A stretch of DNA of 64,000 bases from a bacterium (GTDB lineage Bacteria > UBA4055). The notes beneath the pieces are model-generated. The model ran no database searches, was not told the DNA's origin, and saw only the letters and a list, made by a program, of their open reading frames with translations. Both the position numbers and the translations under genes were made by a program. The number at the start of each line of letters is the position of its first letter. Within the stretch, counting starts at the first letter, position 1. The stretch is taken from contig JAKQBN010000013.1 of the NCBI GenBank assembly GCA_029559475.1, positions 25,462 to 89,461 on the forward strand, given 5' to 3'. Below, piece after piece: positions 39,308 through 49,309 of this stretch.

Positions 39308-41314
39308 ATGAAAAAAAGTAAAAAATACGAAAAACCGTCACAAAGGCTTTTCGATGCTCCGAAGCCGAAAGAATTTATAAAAAAGAACGAACGGTCATAT
39401 ACAGGAAACATTTCTATCAAGAAGAACGGCAGCGGAAAAGTCGTTTCTAACGAGATCGAAGGCGATATTTTCATTCCGAGGATTTACGTGAACGGAGCTT
39501 ATGACGGTGATGAAGTGGAATTCGTGCTCATCCAGACGCCAAAATTCTGGGATATAGAAGGCAAGGTCGTTAAAATTCTTAAAAGGGATAAAACCGAGTA
39601 TGTAGGCGAGATCAGACATATTTCAGGAGCGCTGCACGTGATCTGCGACAACGGGCTGAACGTCAGGCTTAACAGGAAGAAAACCGAGAAGAAATGGGAA
39701 GAACTTCCTGACGGAACTATTGTTGTAATAGACGTGGACGACTGGAGAGATCAGGTTAACGCCCATATAATCGAAGTGCTCGGAAATAAAGAAGACCCGC
39801 ACGTTTCTCTTATGAAGATCGCCCGAAAGCACGGTTTTGTAGAAAGATTTTCAAAAGAAGTTCAGGACAGCCTCGAGCAATACTCGCAGGAATTTGTTGA
39901 CCATAAGATACCCGACAGAACTGATATCAGGCATGAAAAGATCTTTACTATCGATCCTGCAGACGCGAAGGATTTTGATGATGCTATATCAATAAATAAA
40001 CTTCCGGACGGTTCGTTCGACCTCGGTGTTCATATTGCTGACGTATCAGCCTATATTCCCGAAGGCGGTCCATTGGATCAGGAAGCTGCAGCGAGAGGGA
40101 CTTCATTATATCTCCCGTCTTCGGTCATTCCGATGCTGCCCAGAAAGCTATCAAACTATCTCTGCAGTCTTAATCCTGATGTGGACAGACTTTCGTTCTC
40201 CTGTTTTATGAGGATAAGTAAAGACGGTGATATCTCAAATTATCACTTTAAAGAGACGGTGATGAGATCTGCTTTCCGTTTCAATTATCTCGAATTCCAG
40301 CAGCTTCTTGATGCTGCGCTGGCCGGTAAAGATACCGATCCTGTATATAACGATTTCAGGCAGCTTGCGGTATGGTCTAAAGAGCTGAAGGATATTCTGA
40401 AGGCTAAAAGGTTAAGAGAGGGCGGTATCGAGTTCGAACTTCCCGAGATCAAAGTCGTAGTGGATGAGGAAGGCAAAACCGTGGATATTCACCGCTATCA
40501 GCTTTACGAATCAAACAGTATAATCGAGGATTTTATGCTCGCTGCCAATAAATGCGCTGCGCACTTTCTGCACTCGAAGGAAGATAAACTGCCAGGAGTG
40601 TACAGGATACACGAAAAACCTTCGATGGAAAAGATCAGTGATTTCTTCGAGGATATGGCCGCAAGCGGTATCAAATTTAAAGTGTCTGAGGATCCGACTA
40701 ATCATTTCTACATGCAGGATCTTTTAAAGCTTATCAAGCAGTCTCCGAACGGTGATTATCTCGCTAACAACTTCCTGCGCGCGATGATGAAAGCGAAATA
40801 TTCTACGAATAACATAGGTCATTACGGCCTCGCGTTCGATCTATATACTCATTTCACTTCTCCGATAAGAAGGTATCCAGACCTTATGGTTCACAGGCTG
40901 ATCAAAAAGCATCTGAAAAGACTTACTATAAATAAAGCCCGCGATAATAAAAAGTTCGTGGAGAGCCTGTGTATGTATGCTTCCGAGCGAGAGGTTAAGG
41001 CTATAAAAGCAGAATATGAAGCCAGAGATCTGAAGATAGTCGAGTTCATGGCTGATAAGATCGGTAAAAAGTTCAATGCTGTTATCGTTACGGTCGTTCC
41101 TTACGGAGTATATGTAAGAATGGAAGACTGGCCGGTCGAAGGCCTTGTCAGAGCCAGAGATCAGCACAAAGACCTTTACGAATATGATGAAAAGAAAAGA
41201 CTGTTCAAAGGACGCAGGTCCGGTGACGAACTTTTCGTCGGCAAAGAGGTTACGGTACTGCTTAAGGGAGTAAGCAAAGAGCTTCTTACGATAGATTTCG
41301 ATCTAGTGAAGTAA
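39308..41314 (+). CDS. rnr: Ribonuclease R
   Basis: FTIDPADAKDFDDAISINKLPDGSFDLGVHIADVSAYI, FTSPIRRYPDLMVHRLI, C-terminal S1 domain. Confidence 0.94.
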   Translation: MKKSKKYEKPSQRLFDAPKPKEFIKKNERSYTGNISIKKNGSGKVVSNEIEGDIFIPRIYVNGAYDGDEVEFVLIQTPKFWDIEGKVVKILKRDKTEYVGEIRHISGALHVICDNGLNVRLNRKKTEKKWEELPDGTIVVIDVDDWRDQVNAHIIEVLGNKEDPHVSLMKIARKHGFVERFSKEVQDSLEQYSQEFVDHKIPDRTDIRHEKIFTIDPADAKDFDDAISINKLPDGSFDLGVHIADVSAYIPEGGPLDQEAAARGTSLYLPSSVIPMLPRKLSNYLCSLNPDVDRLSFSCFMRISKDGDISNYHFKETVMRSAFRFNYLEFQQLLDAALAGKDTDPVYNDFRQLAVWSKELKDILKAKRLREGGIEFELPEIKVVVDEEGKTVDIHRYQLYESNSIIEDFMLAANKCAAHFLHSKEDKLPGVYRIHEKPSMEKISDFFEDMAASGIKFKVSEDPTNHFYMQDLLKLIKQSPNGDYLANNFLRAMMKAKYSTNNIGHYGLAFDLYTHFTSPIRRYPDLMVHRLIKKHLKRLTINKARDNKKFVESLCMYASEREVKAIKAEYEARDLKIVEFMADKIGKKFNAVIVTVVPYGVYVRMEDWPVEGLVRARDQHKDLYEYDEKKRLFKGRRSGDELFVGKEVTVLLKGVSKELLTIDFDLVK

Positions 41315-41371
41315 AACTGGTGAAGTTATACCTTATATAAATGCTCGACATAAGTTCACCTTAAAACGTAC

Positions 41372-41444
41372 CCTGCTTCATCAGGCAGATCGCTATTTTA
41401 TATCATTAACCGCACCGACAGGTAAAGAGGTGTAACGGGATCCG
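41372..41444 (+). repeat. Diverged intergenic dispersed repeat, copy B
   Basis: CCTGCTTCATCaggcagATCGCTATTttatatcattaaccgcaccgacaggtaaagaggtgtaacgggatccg. Confidence 0.55.
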
Positions 41445-41611
41445 TTTGTATCTGAATTGTGTCTCACCATGTGACCAGCGGAGACTATTAAAGCGAGCAA
41501 AATTTATTTATTTTCATTTTTTATTTTTTTATTTGTCATTATATTACATTTCAGAAAGTAAATATTAAGTTTCTGAATGAACAGACAACTTATAAATATC
41601 GGAGGTTATGT

Positions 41612-43108
41612 ATGAAAATGGTAATTCTGTATTTGTTTTTGATCGTCTTTGCATTAAATGCTCAAGTGATTGTGTGGGAAAAAAAAATTGATATCGGAAC
41701 AACTGTCAACTCAGTAACTTCATTTGATAAATGTACAGATGGGAGCTACATTGCCACGATCGCTTCAAATACCTCTGTTCTGAACAGCATATTAACAGGT
41801 GTGGTCAGGATTGATTCCTGCGGCAGTATTCTTTATAGCCATAATTACGGCCATATTTCTAATTCGTCAGATTCTAAAGTACTTCAAAACAACGATAATT
41901 ACATTCTCGTAGGTGATTCTACAGATACCGGCGGTTGGATAAGCACTGAATTATTCATTTATAACTATAACTCTGCAGGACAAAGAACAGGCAGCATTAA
42001 ATTCAATTATTTCCCCGAAAGCTTTAACTACCTGAATTCAAAAACACCTCATTCCGGAGGTGTCACCATTCAATATTCAGTATGCGACATATCTGATTTC
42101 GAACGTAAACAGCACGGTCGTATCACTAGATATGGTCCTTCATTAAATCATTTAGCTACGTATCAGTCTTCAGAATCTCCTCCGGATTCGCTAAGTTTCT
42201 GGTTTGATACTCTCGGACAAAGTAATTATCCGTATGAAGATTCTTTTTCAGATTTTCTTTCTGTAAACGACGGTATACTTGTTTCAGGGCGTTGGGGAGA
42301 TTGCTACTGGGGATGGGACATGCTTGAATTACCTTTTATTAAGTTCTATTCCTCTGAAAAAGGCAAGGTATGGGAACATTATTATTTATGCGCATATGAA
42401 ACTCCTGATTGGATAGGTACGCCTATAGGATATAGACAGAGCTTTATAAATCTTACCGTTAATGCGGATAATGATTATGCTTTATCTAAACATTGGATTG
42501 ATTTCGACAGAGATTACAGAAGCGTAAATGACAGTACCGAAATGTTTATTACAAAAATCGATCTAAATACCGGAGATCTGGTATGGTCTGTAAATTATCC
42601 TTATAATATTGACCAGTTACTTAACTGTGGCGATGATCTTTTCTATATCAGAAACGGTACTGAGGTCAAGAAAGTATCAATAAGTGGAGATAGTGTAGAA
42701 ACTTTGTGGGTTACAAACTTTCCGAACACTGGTAATATTTCTCCTTGTTATGGCGGATACATTTCATCTTCGATCCTTAACGATGACCTCTATGTTTACA
42801 GGTATTACGAGTATTCCGGAATAGAAATCGGAACTGTACCTTCGGTAACACAACTTTATCAGAACTATCCGAATCCGTTCAATCCTGAAACTGAAATCAG
42901 CTTCGACATGAATAGAGAAACAAATATCAGACTTTCGATTTACAATACTAAAGGTGAATTTGTCGAATCGGTTGCTGAAGGAAAATTCGCAGCAGGGCCG
43001 CATAAAGCAGTCTTTAAGGCGGATGGTCTGAATTCAGGTATTTATTTCTATAGGCTCGAATCGGACGGTGTAGTAGTGGATTCGAAACGGATGCTGCTGC
43101 TCAAATAA
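41612..43108 (+). CDS. Secreted protein with T9SS type A-like sorting domain
   Basis: Signal peptide; C-terminus QLYQNYPNPFNPETEISFDMNRETNIRLSIYNTKGEFVESVAEG...LNSGIYFYRLESDGVVVDSKRMLLLK. Confidence 0.85.
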   Translation: MKMVILYLFLIVFALNAQVIVWEKKIDIGTTVNSVTSFDKCTDGSYIATIASNTSVLNSILTGVVRIDSCGSILYSHNYGHISNSSDSKVLQNNDNYILVGDSTDTGGWISTELFIYNYNSAGQRTGSIKFNYFPESFNYLNSKTPHSGGVTIQYSVCDISDFERKQHGRITRYGPSLNHLATYQSSESPPDSLSFWFDTLGQSNYPYEDSFSDFLSVNDGILVSGRWGDCYWGWDMLELPFIKFYSSEKGKVWEHYYLCAYETPDWIGTPIGYRQSFINLTVNADNDYALSKHWIDFDRDYRSVNDSTEMFITKIDLNTGDLVWSVNYPYNIDQLLNCGDDLFYIRNGTEVKKVSISGDSVETLWVTNFPNTGNISPCYGGYISSSILNDDLYVYRYYEYSGIEIGTVPSVTQLYQNYPNPFNPETEISFDMNRETNIRLSIYNTKGEFVESVAEGKFAAGPHKAVFKADGLNSGIYFYRLESDGVVVDSKRMLLLK

Positions 43109-43191
43109 TATGACGGTTGAAATATGTTATTATTCTCATTTTCAAAATCAATTTGTCGTTATATTACTCTTATGAATATCGGAGGTTATGT

Positions 43192-45936
43192 ATGAAAAAG
43201 GTTATACTTATATTTGTTATCGTAACAGCGCTGTCATCTTTCGGTTCCGTATCCGAAACATCAAAAGACTCGCTTCTTCTGAATGAAAATTTCGAAAGCG
43301 GAACTTTTCCTCCTGACGGCTGGACTCTCGAAAACAAATATCCGGAAGTTTCAGACGGCGGATTCAATTACGGGATATACGGTGTCAATTTAGGAGACAT
43401 TTCGGATATCTGGAATGGAAACCAGGCCTTCCATAATTTCATATATGGAGATCAGGATGACTGGTTGATAACCCCAAAAATTCTTGTCCCGCTTGCAAAT
43501 GCGACATTCATATCATTTATGCAGCATACTACTTATCTATCATACTATGAATATCACGGCGTATGCGTATCCGCTGATAAAATAAACTGGACAGAGATCT
43601 ATACCGGCTTTCCGGCTGAAGATCCTTTAAATCCTGACTGCAGCGTATGGCAAAACACAATACTCGATCTTTCTTCATATAAAGGACAGGAAATTTATAT
43701 CGGATTCAACTACAGGGGATTTTATGCCGACAGCTGGCATATAGACGACGTTAAGATAGTATATGATGAAAACGGGCCGGAAATAATTTCTGTCTCAGGA
43801 AATCCGGATCTAATGCCTGTAATAGGCGCATACGTTAGTAATCCGATTTTTATTAAGCTTGAAGTTTATGACATATCGGATGTATCATCAATAACAGGTC
43901 ATTATAATATCAGTTCAAGCTCCGGAGATATTATATTCACCAGAACAAAGAACACTTCGGTCTGGACAGGTTCTGTTCCTGCTATGAACGATCCTGCATC
44001 AGGTACGATATATTTCGATATGATGGACATCGGAGGAATAAGTTCCGTATCTCAAAATTACGAGATTCAGTTCTTTCCGGACTCTCTGGTTCCGGTGATA
44101 AATTACTGCACCGGACTTACAACCTTCATTGATCTGCCTATGAACATAGAAATAGCCTTTGAAGATGAATCCACTATAGCACAGGTTACCGGCCATTATT
44201 CAAAAGACAGCTGGGCTACGCAGTACGATTTCGAGCTGAGTCCTTCAAAAGCAAATGAATATTTATATACGGGAACTATTCCGGCTGAAAGTCATGAAAC
44301 TCCTGATGGCGAAGTTAAATTTACAATTACCGATTCTTCAGATAACACGCTAGTGTCCAAAGTATATAATGCCCGATGGTACGACGGCACTCACATACAG
44401 GTAGAAACTTTCGATGAATTCTTCGATCCGGCCGACTGGAGTTTTTCCGGAAGCTGGGGGCTGGAATCTTCTGAATACATATCATCTCCGAACTCACTTA
44501 CCGAAAGCCCTGATGGAGATTATACACAGAACAATAGTTCTGCAGCGGTATGGGAAAAAAGTTTCGATCTCCCTTCTTTTGATTATGCTTTTGTAAGTTT
44601 TTGGTGCAAATACGAGATCGAACTTGACTTCGATTATATTTATCTTGAGCTGAGTGATGATAACGGATCGACATGGACACGCTTAAAAACATGGACAGGT
44701 TCAAATACTGAATGGCATATAGAAGAATGCGATCTCTCGCGTTATATCGGCATCTCCGGATTAAATCTCCGATGGCTTTTTAAAAGTGACGGCGGGATCG
44801 AAATGAACGGAATGAACATAGATGATGTTTACCTTTCCGGTTACTATAATTTTAATACTCCGCCTTATATATTTCACGATGGACCGGAATTTCTGGAAGG
44901 ATCTCTTTATGCTTATGAAAGTTCGTACTCACTTCTCGATATAAACGGTATAAATTCAACATGGGTGGAGTATAAAATCTCTTTTTCTGACACTGTCTTT
45001 ACAGTGCAGCCGCAATATTCAGAACCTAACTTCTTCAATTTCTCCATACCCGCATATCCTGCCGGAACACGAATAGATTACACCATTATCGCTGTTGATG
45101 CTTCTGAGGATCACCTTGAAAGAAGGGCCGGACCCTTCTCATATATCGCCGGATACCATGATATATACGACTGCGGTATCGTCAGCTACTATCTGCCAGT
45201 AAATACCGGAAACGCGGTTGCGGTCAGGCTGGACGAATCTTACGACCTGTGGTATCTTGCAGGTATTTTGATAAGGAATTTTGCCGATGCCGGCCATTCT
45301 TCGGCTGTCATGAAGGTTCATATTTGGCTTGATGATTCCGGAGTTCCGGGCGAAGATATTATTTCTCCTTTCGATGTTTCACCTGAAGCTGATATTGATG
45401 ATCCTCTGGCTTTTACCTATATCGGTGAAAGCAGTTTCGGTCCTGTGTCTGTACAGGGGACTTACTGGATCGGATTCTCCGCTCCCTACGGTACTGTTTA
45501 TACTACAGAGGAGTCGGTTTACGAACCTGATGTAACGGCATATGAAAGATCGTTCGCGGGGTCATGGAACGGCAGCGGCTGGTCATGGATTCCTCAGCCT
45601 CAATATAATTACCACATTAGAGCTGTCTATGGCTTGGATAACGGAATAAATTCTGAGAATTCAACTCCCGCTTCCTGTGTTCTTTATCAGAACTATCCTA
45701 ACCCGTTTAATCACGAGACCCGGATCAGGTTCGAATTGAACGCTGATCAATATATCAGGCTTGCCGTTTATAATATTCAAGGCGAGTTCGTAAGTGTCGT
45801 TGCTGACGGAAAATTCTTAAAAGGATCACATAAAGTATCGTTTAACGGAAATAATCTCAATTCTGGAATTTATTTCTGCAGGCTGGAAATCGATGGTGAG
45901 ATAAAAGCTTCTAAAAGGATGCTGCTTTTAAAATAG
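43192..45936 (+). CDS. Choice-of-anchor J-type secreted protein with T9SS type A-like sorting domain
   Basis: ATG 43192 with GGAGG SD preferred over ORF start 43117; LLNENFESGTFPPDGWTLEN..., repeated adhesin-like domain; C-terminus QNYPNPFNHETRIRFELN...SGIYFCRLEIDGEIKASKRMLLLK. Confidence 0.87.
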   Translation: MKKVILIFVIVTALSSFGSVSETSKDSLLLNENFESGTFPPDGWTLENKYPEVSDGGFNYGIYGVNLGDISDIWNGNQAFHNFIYGDQDDWLITPKILVPLANATFISFMQHTTYLSYYEYHGVCVSADKINWTEIYTGFPAEDPLNPDCSVWQNTILDLSSYKGQEIYIGFNYRGFYADSWHIDDVKIVYDENGPEIISVSGNPDLMPVIGAYVSNPIFIKLEVYDISDVSSITGHYNISSSSGDIIFTRTKNTSVWTGSVPAMNDPASGTIYFDMMDIGGISSVSQNYEIQFFPDSLVPVINYCTGLTTFIDLPMNIEIAFEDESTIAQVTGHYSKDSWATQYDFELSPSKANEYLYTGTIPAESHETPDGEVKFTITDSSDNTLVSKVYNARWYDGTHIQVETFDEFFDPADWSFSGSWGLESSEYISSPNSLTESPDGDYTQNNSSAAVWEKSFDLPSFDYAFVSFWCKYEIELDFDYIYLELSDDNGSTWTRLKTWTGSNTEWHIEECDLSRYIGISGLNLRWLFKSDGGIEMNGMNIDDVYLSGYYNFNTPPYIFHDGPEFLEGSLYAYESSYSLLDINGINSTWVEYKISFSDTVFTVQPQYSEPNFFNFSIPAYPAGTRIDYTIIAVDASEDHLERRAGPFSYIAGYHDIYDCGIVSYYLPVNTGNAVAVRLDESYDLWYLAGILIRNFADAGHSSAVMKVHIWLDDSGVPGEDIISPFDVSPEADIDDPLAFTYIGESSFGPVSVQGTYWIGFSAPYGTVYTTEESVYEPDVTAYERSFAGSWNGSGWSWIPQPQYNYHIRAVYGLDNGINSENSTPASCVLYQNYPNPFNHETRIRFELNADQYIRLAVYNIQGEFVSVVADGKFLKGSHKVSFNGNNLNSGIYFCRLEIDGEIKASKRMLLLK

Positions 45937-45944
45937 AAATTACT

Positions 45945-46175
45945 TTATTCTTCGAGATACATTTTGCCTTTCGTAGTAATGTCGGCGAGCATTTTGCCGT
46001 CTTCGCTTCCTCTAAGATCGATGAGCCCTTTTCTTTCGAGAGCGTATTCGATGGATTTGGAATACTCAGCCGCCTCTTTTGGGCCTAACGAATTCATTAA
46101 AGCGGAATAAATTGTCGAAGAGCCGTTTCTCTTCAGATAATTGAGAACTAATTCTATTAATTGTTTCTCGTGCAT
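45945..46175 (-). CDS. Small hypothetical protein (winged-helix-like)
   Basis: 76 aa MHEKQLIELVLNYLKRNGSSTIYSALMNSLGPKEAAEYSKSIEYALERKGLIDLRGSEDGKMLADITTKGKMYLEE; TTATTCTTCG end right after convergent gene, plausible SD (GGAGGAGGAAAAAATG) on minus strand. Confidence 0.7.
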   Translation of the reverse strand: MHEKQLIELVLNYLKRNGSSTIYSALMNSLGPKEAAEYSKSIEYALERKGLIDLRGSEDGKMLADITTKGKMYLEE

Positions 46176-46333
46176 TTTTTCCTCCTCCTCAACACAATTA
46201 TAATATAAATTTATAAACCCGCTAAATCAACTAAAAAGAACGTAGTTTTGTTATTGATATACAAAAAGCGTTTTATTATATTCAGATATATTTTATTACA
46301 TTCATTAATGAATAATAGAAGGATTTGCCTGAA

Positions 46334-49288
46334 ATGAAGAACATTTTAAAGAACAAAACGCTGAAAAATCCGATTTTCTGGATCGTTTCACTATATGTAT
46401 TTTATTTACTTACCGCGGCTTTTCTACTGCCCTATATAGCAAAAAAGAAGGCGGTAGAATTTGTAAAAACCGAATACGGCAGAGATCTTGACATTGAAAA
46501 AATATATTTTAATCCCTTCACTCTCAAGGTAACGGTCAAAAACCTCGTGTTCCACGAAACCGACGGCGGAATTTTTGTCAAATGGGACGAATTCGGAATA
46601 AATCCGGCTTTATTCCCGCTTGTAAAGAAAAACATCGTTATACAGGACGTGTATATTACTACTTCGGATATAAACATTGTTAGAATGAAGGACGGAGAAT
46701 TTAATTTCAGCTCGCTTATAAAAGAAGATAAAGAAGAAAAACCTGAACAAACTGAAGAAAAAAGCTCCTGGAAATTTACCATTGAAAGTCTGAGGCTCAA
46801 TAATGTAGGATTTTACTACAAAGACTTTACCTACAGTCCCGAATTCAGGCTTGACCTATTAAATATTTCGATCGATACGAAAAACATCGTCTTCGGCGGT
46901 CCCGAGGAATCAAAAACAAAACTTAACTTCGATTTTCAGAACGGCGGATCGTTCGCGCTTGAAGGAGATTTCATAATAGATCCGATGAAAGCCGATTTTA
47001 ACATAAAACTGAAAGATATGAACCTTACGTCTTTCAATACCATAATGCAGAGCGTATCAGAAATCCAGTTTAAGAACGGGCTCTTCGATATTGATGTTAA
47101 CATACTGCTGAAAGATAATCTGGCAAAAAACAGACCTGACTTCAGCCTCAACGGGATCGCAGGTCTAAGTGATATCGAACTCAGCGAGCTGAAAAGCGAT
47201 TCTATGCTCTTAAAATTCTCGAATCTGAAAACTGATATAAGAACGATGAGTTTTGATCCTTTCGTTCTTGATATAAACGAGATCAGGCTCGATAAATTAT
47301 ATGCCGGAGTAACAAGGTCATCTGACGGAAAAATTAATATAGCTCAGGCTTTTGTAAAAGAAAATGAAGCCGTTCAGACGGCGGATTCTGTATCTGTAGA
47401 AAATACTGAGAAATCAGCCGAGAACATACCTGATATAAGGATCAGAAAAGTCATTCTCGCGGACAATACCGTTGATTATTCGGACATGAGCACACCTGAG
47501 CCATTTTATACTAATGTTAATGCATTCAATTTCACAGCGGACAACATCAGACTGTTCGCTCCTGACAGCTCGGGTTTCGACATGACCTTCAGAATTAGTG
47601 AAAGCGGTGAAAACAGGATCGCGGGAACATTCCGCCACGAGCCGCTGTATGTAAGAGCGGTAACATCATTAAGAAATATAGATCTTACTCCGGCGAATTC
47701 ATTCATGCCTGACAGCTACATGATTAAACTTACGTCGGCAACACTATCTTCAGAGATTAAAACAACTTACGATTCAGCTGCAAAGAAATCGAAATTAAAA
47801 GCCGGCGGGGACATCTTCTTTGAGAATTTTGCCTTTACGGACAGCACCGGCAAGAATATTCTAAGCTGGAAGGAAATATCAGTTAACGACGGTAAATTCG
47901 AGCTCGATCCGCTAAAATCCCGGGTTTCTCTGATCAAATTAAAAGATCTTCACAGCGATATAATCATATCTAAGAATAAAGAATTAAATCTGGCTGCCGC
48001 GTTCGGATCGAAGACCGCCGGTGCCGATTCACCAGAGAATGAAAAAGAAAAATCCGCTCCAGCTGATACTGTTCAGACCTCAAATAAAAAACTCGACATC
48101 ATTATTAAGAAAATCAGCCTTGAGAATAATTCGATCAATTTCGCAGATTTCAGCCTTCCGTTCCCGTTCGCTACGAATATCGAGAAAATCAACAGTACCG
48201 TTAACAACATCGATCTGAGCAGCGAGGAAAGAACTAACATCAGCTTCAAAGGTATCGCCGACAAATCCGGAACAGCTTCGATAAAAGGCGATATGTTCCT
48301 TCTTGAACCGTTAAAAAATTCCCAGATGAACATCGACTTCGAGAAGATCAGCCTGATACAATATTCGCCTTATTCCGCGAAGTATGTCGGAAATTTTATC
48401 AACTCGGGAAGCCTTTCCTTGTACGTTAGATATGTCATCCAGAACTCCATGCTTTCTTCTGAAGATAAGCTGATAATTGATAAGATCACGTTCGGTAAGG
48501 AATTCGACAGTTATGATAAGATACATCTTCCCATAAAGCTTGCTATAGCCCTTCTTAAGGACAAGAACGGCGTAATAGATTTTGATATTGAGGTAAAAGG
48601 TAATCTCGCTGACCCGGAGATAAATACGGGATCACTCATTTGGCAGGCTCTCAAAAAAGTTCTGACAAGCGTAGCTACATCTCCGATAAGATTTCTCGCG
48701 AACTCGCTCGGTTTAAAAGATGCCGAAAGCTACGAGTTCGTAGAATTTCCTTTAGGCGAGACAGTGCTGCCCGAAACGGAAATAAAAAAACTTGATGAGC
48801 TTTCAAAAGCTCTTAGAGAAAAACCCGACCTGAAACTTAATGTCACAGGTTTGGCAAGCAGGAAATTCGACAGGGTAACGATTCAGGACAGGAAGCTGAG
48901 AAAACAGGTTTTAGAAGAAAATAAATCACCTTATGATTCATTAAATACTTTCGAAAGAAAGAACATTCTGGAAAAAATGCTCATGCGCATAGACACAGCG
49001 GTAAGCATCGACTCAATAAGAACGATCTATACAAAAAAGGATAAAAAAACCGTCTCTTTCGATACACTTAAATACAACAGTAAACTTTTCTCGATGAACA
49101 GGTCGAGACAGAACACTGACGATATTGAGATCATAGTTCTTACGACAGAAAGGGCTAACGCGGTAAAATCTCATTTGACTGCGCGCGATTCAGTCGCGGA
49201 AGAACAGATTATAATAATGCCGGGCGAACTTATCGACGACGATAAGATCAAAACGGTAAAAACCAAGCTTAATATTGAACTAAAATAA
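46334..49288 (+). CDS. DUF748/AsmA-like protein
   Basis: Single N-terminal TM; AVEFVKTEYGRDLDIEKIYFNPFTLKVTVKNLVFHE; repeated AsmA-like blocks; GNLADPEINTGSLIWQALKKVLTSVATSPIRFLANSLG. ATG 46334 preferred over TTG 46325. Confidence 0.82.
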   Translation: MKNILKNKTLKNPIFWIVSLYVFYLLTAAFLLPYIAKKKAVEFVKTEYGRDLDIEKIYFNPFTLKVTVKNLVFHETDGGIFVKWDEFGINPALFPLVKKNIVIQDVYITTSDINIVRMKDGEFNFSSLIKEDKEEKPEQTEEKSSWKFTIESLRLNNVGFYYKDFTYSPEFRLDLLNISIDTKNIVFGGPEESKTKLNFDFQNGGSFALEGDFIIDPMKADFNIKLKDMNLTSFNTIMQSVSEIQFKNGLFDIDVNILLKDNLAKNRPDFSLNGIAGLSDIELSELKSDSMLLKFSNLKTDIRTMSFDPFVLDINEIRLDKLYAGVTRSSDGKINIAQAFVKENEAVQTADSVSVENTEKSAENIPDIRIRKVILADNTVDYSDMSTPEPFYTNVNAFNFTADNIRLFAPDSSGFDMTFRISESGENRIAGTFRHEPLYVRAVTSLRNIDLTPANSFMPDSYMIKLTSATLSSEIKTTYDSAAKKSKLKAGGDIFFENFAFTDSTGKNILSWKEISVNDGKFELDPLKSRVSLIKLKDLHSDIIISKNKELNLAAAFGSKTAGADSPENEKEKSAPADTVQTSNKKLDIIIKKISLENNSINFADFSLPFPFATNIEKINSTVNNIDLSSEERTNISFKGIADKSGTASIKGDMFLLEPLKNSQMNIDFEKISLIQYSPYSAKYVGNFINSGSLSLYVRYVIQNSMLSSEDKLIIDKITFGKEFDSYDKIHLPIKLAIALLKDKNGVIDFDIEVKGNLADPEINTGSLIWQALKKVLTSVATSPIRFLANSLGLKDAESYEFVEFPLGETVLPETEIKKLDELSKALREKPDLKLNVTGLASRKFDRVTIQDRKLRKQVLEENKSPYDSLNTFERKNILEKMLMRIDTAVSIDSIRTIYTKKDKKTVSFDTLKYNSKLFSMNRSRQNTDDIEIIVLTTERANAVKSHLTARDSVAEEQIIIMPGELIDDDKIKTVKTKLNIELK

Positions 49289-49309
49289 CTTTTAATAAAG
49301 GAGCGGATC

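Noticed and set aside
46300-46313. ATTCATTAATGAAT palindrome upstream of the DUF748 gene
   Set aside because: Could be an operator, but AT-rich palindromes of this length arise by chance and no second copy or regulator was seen.
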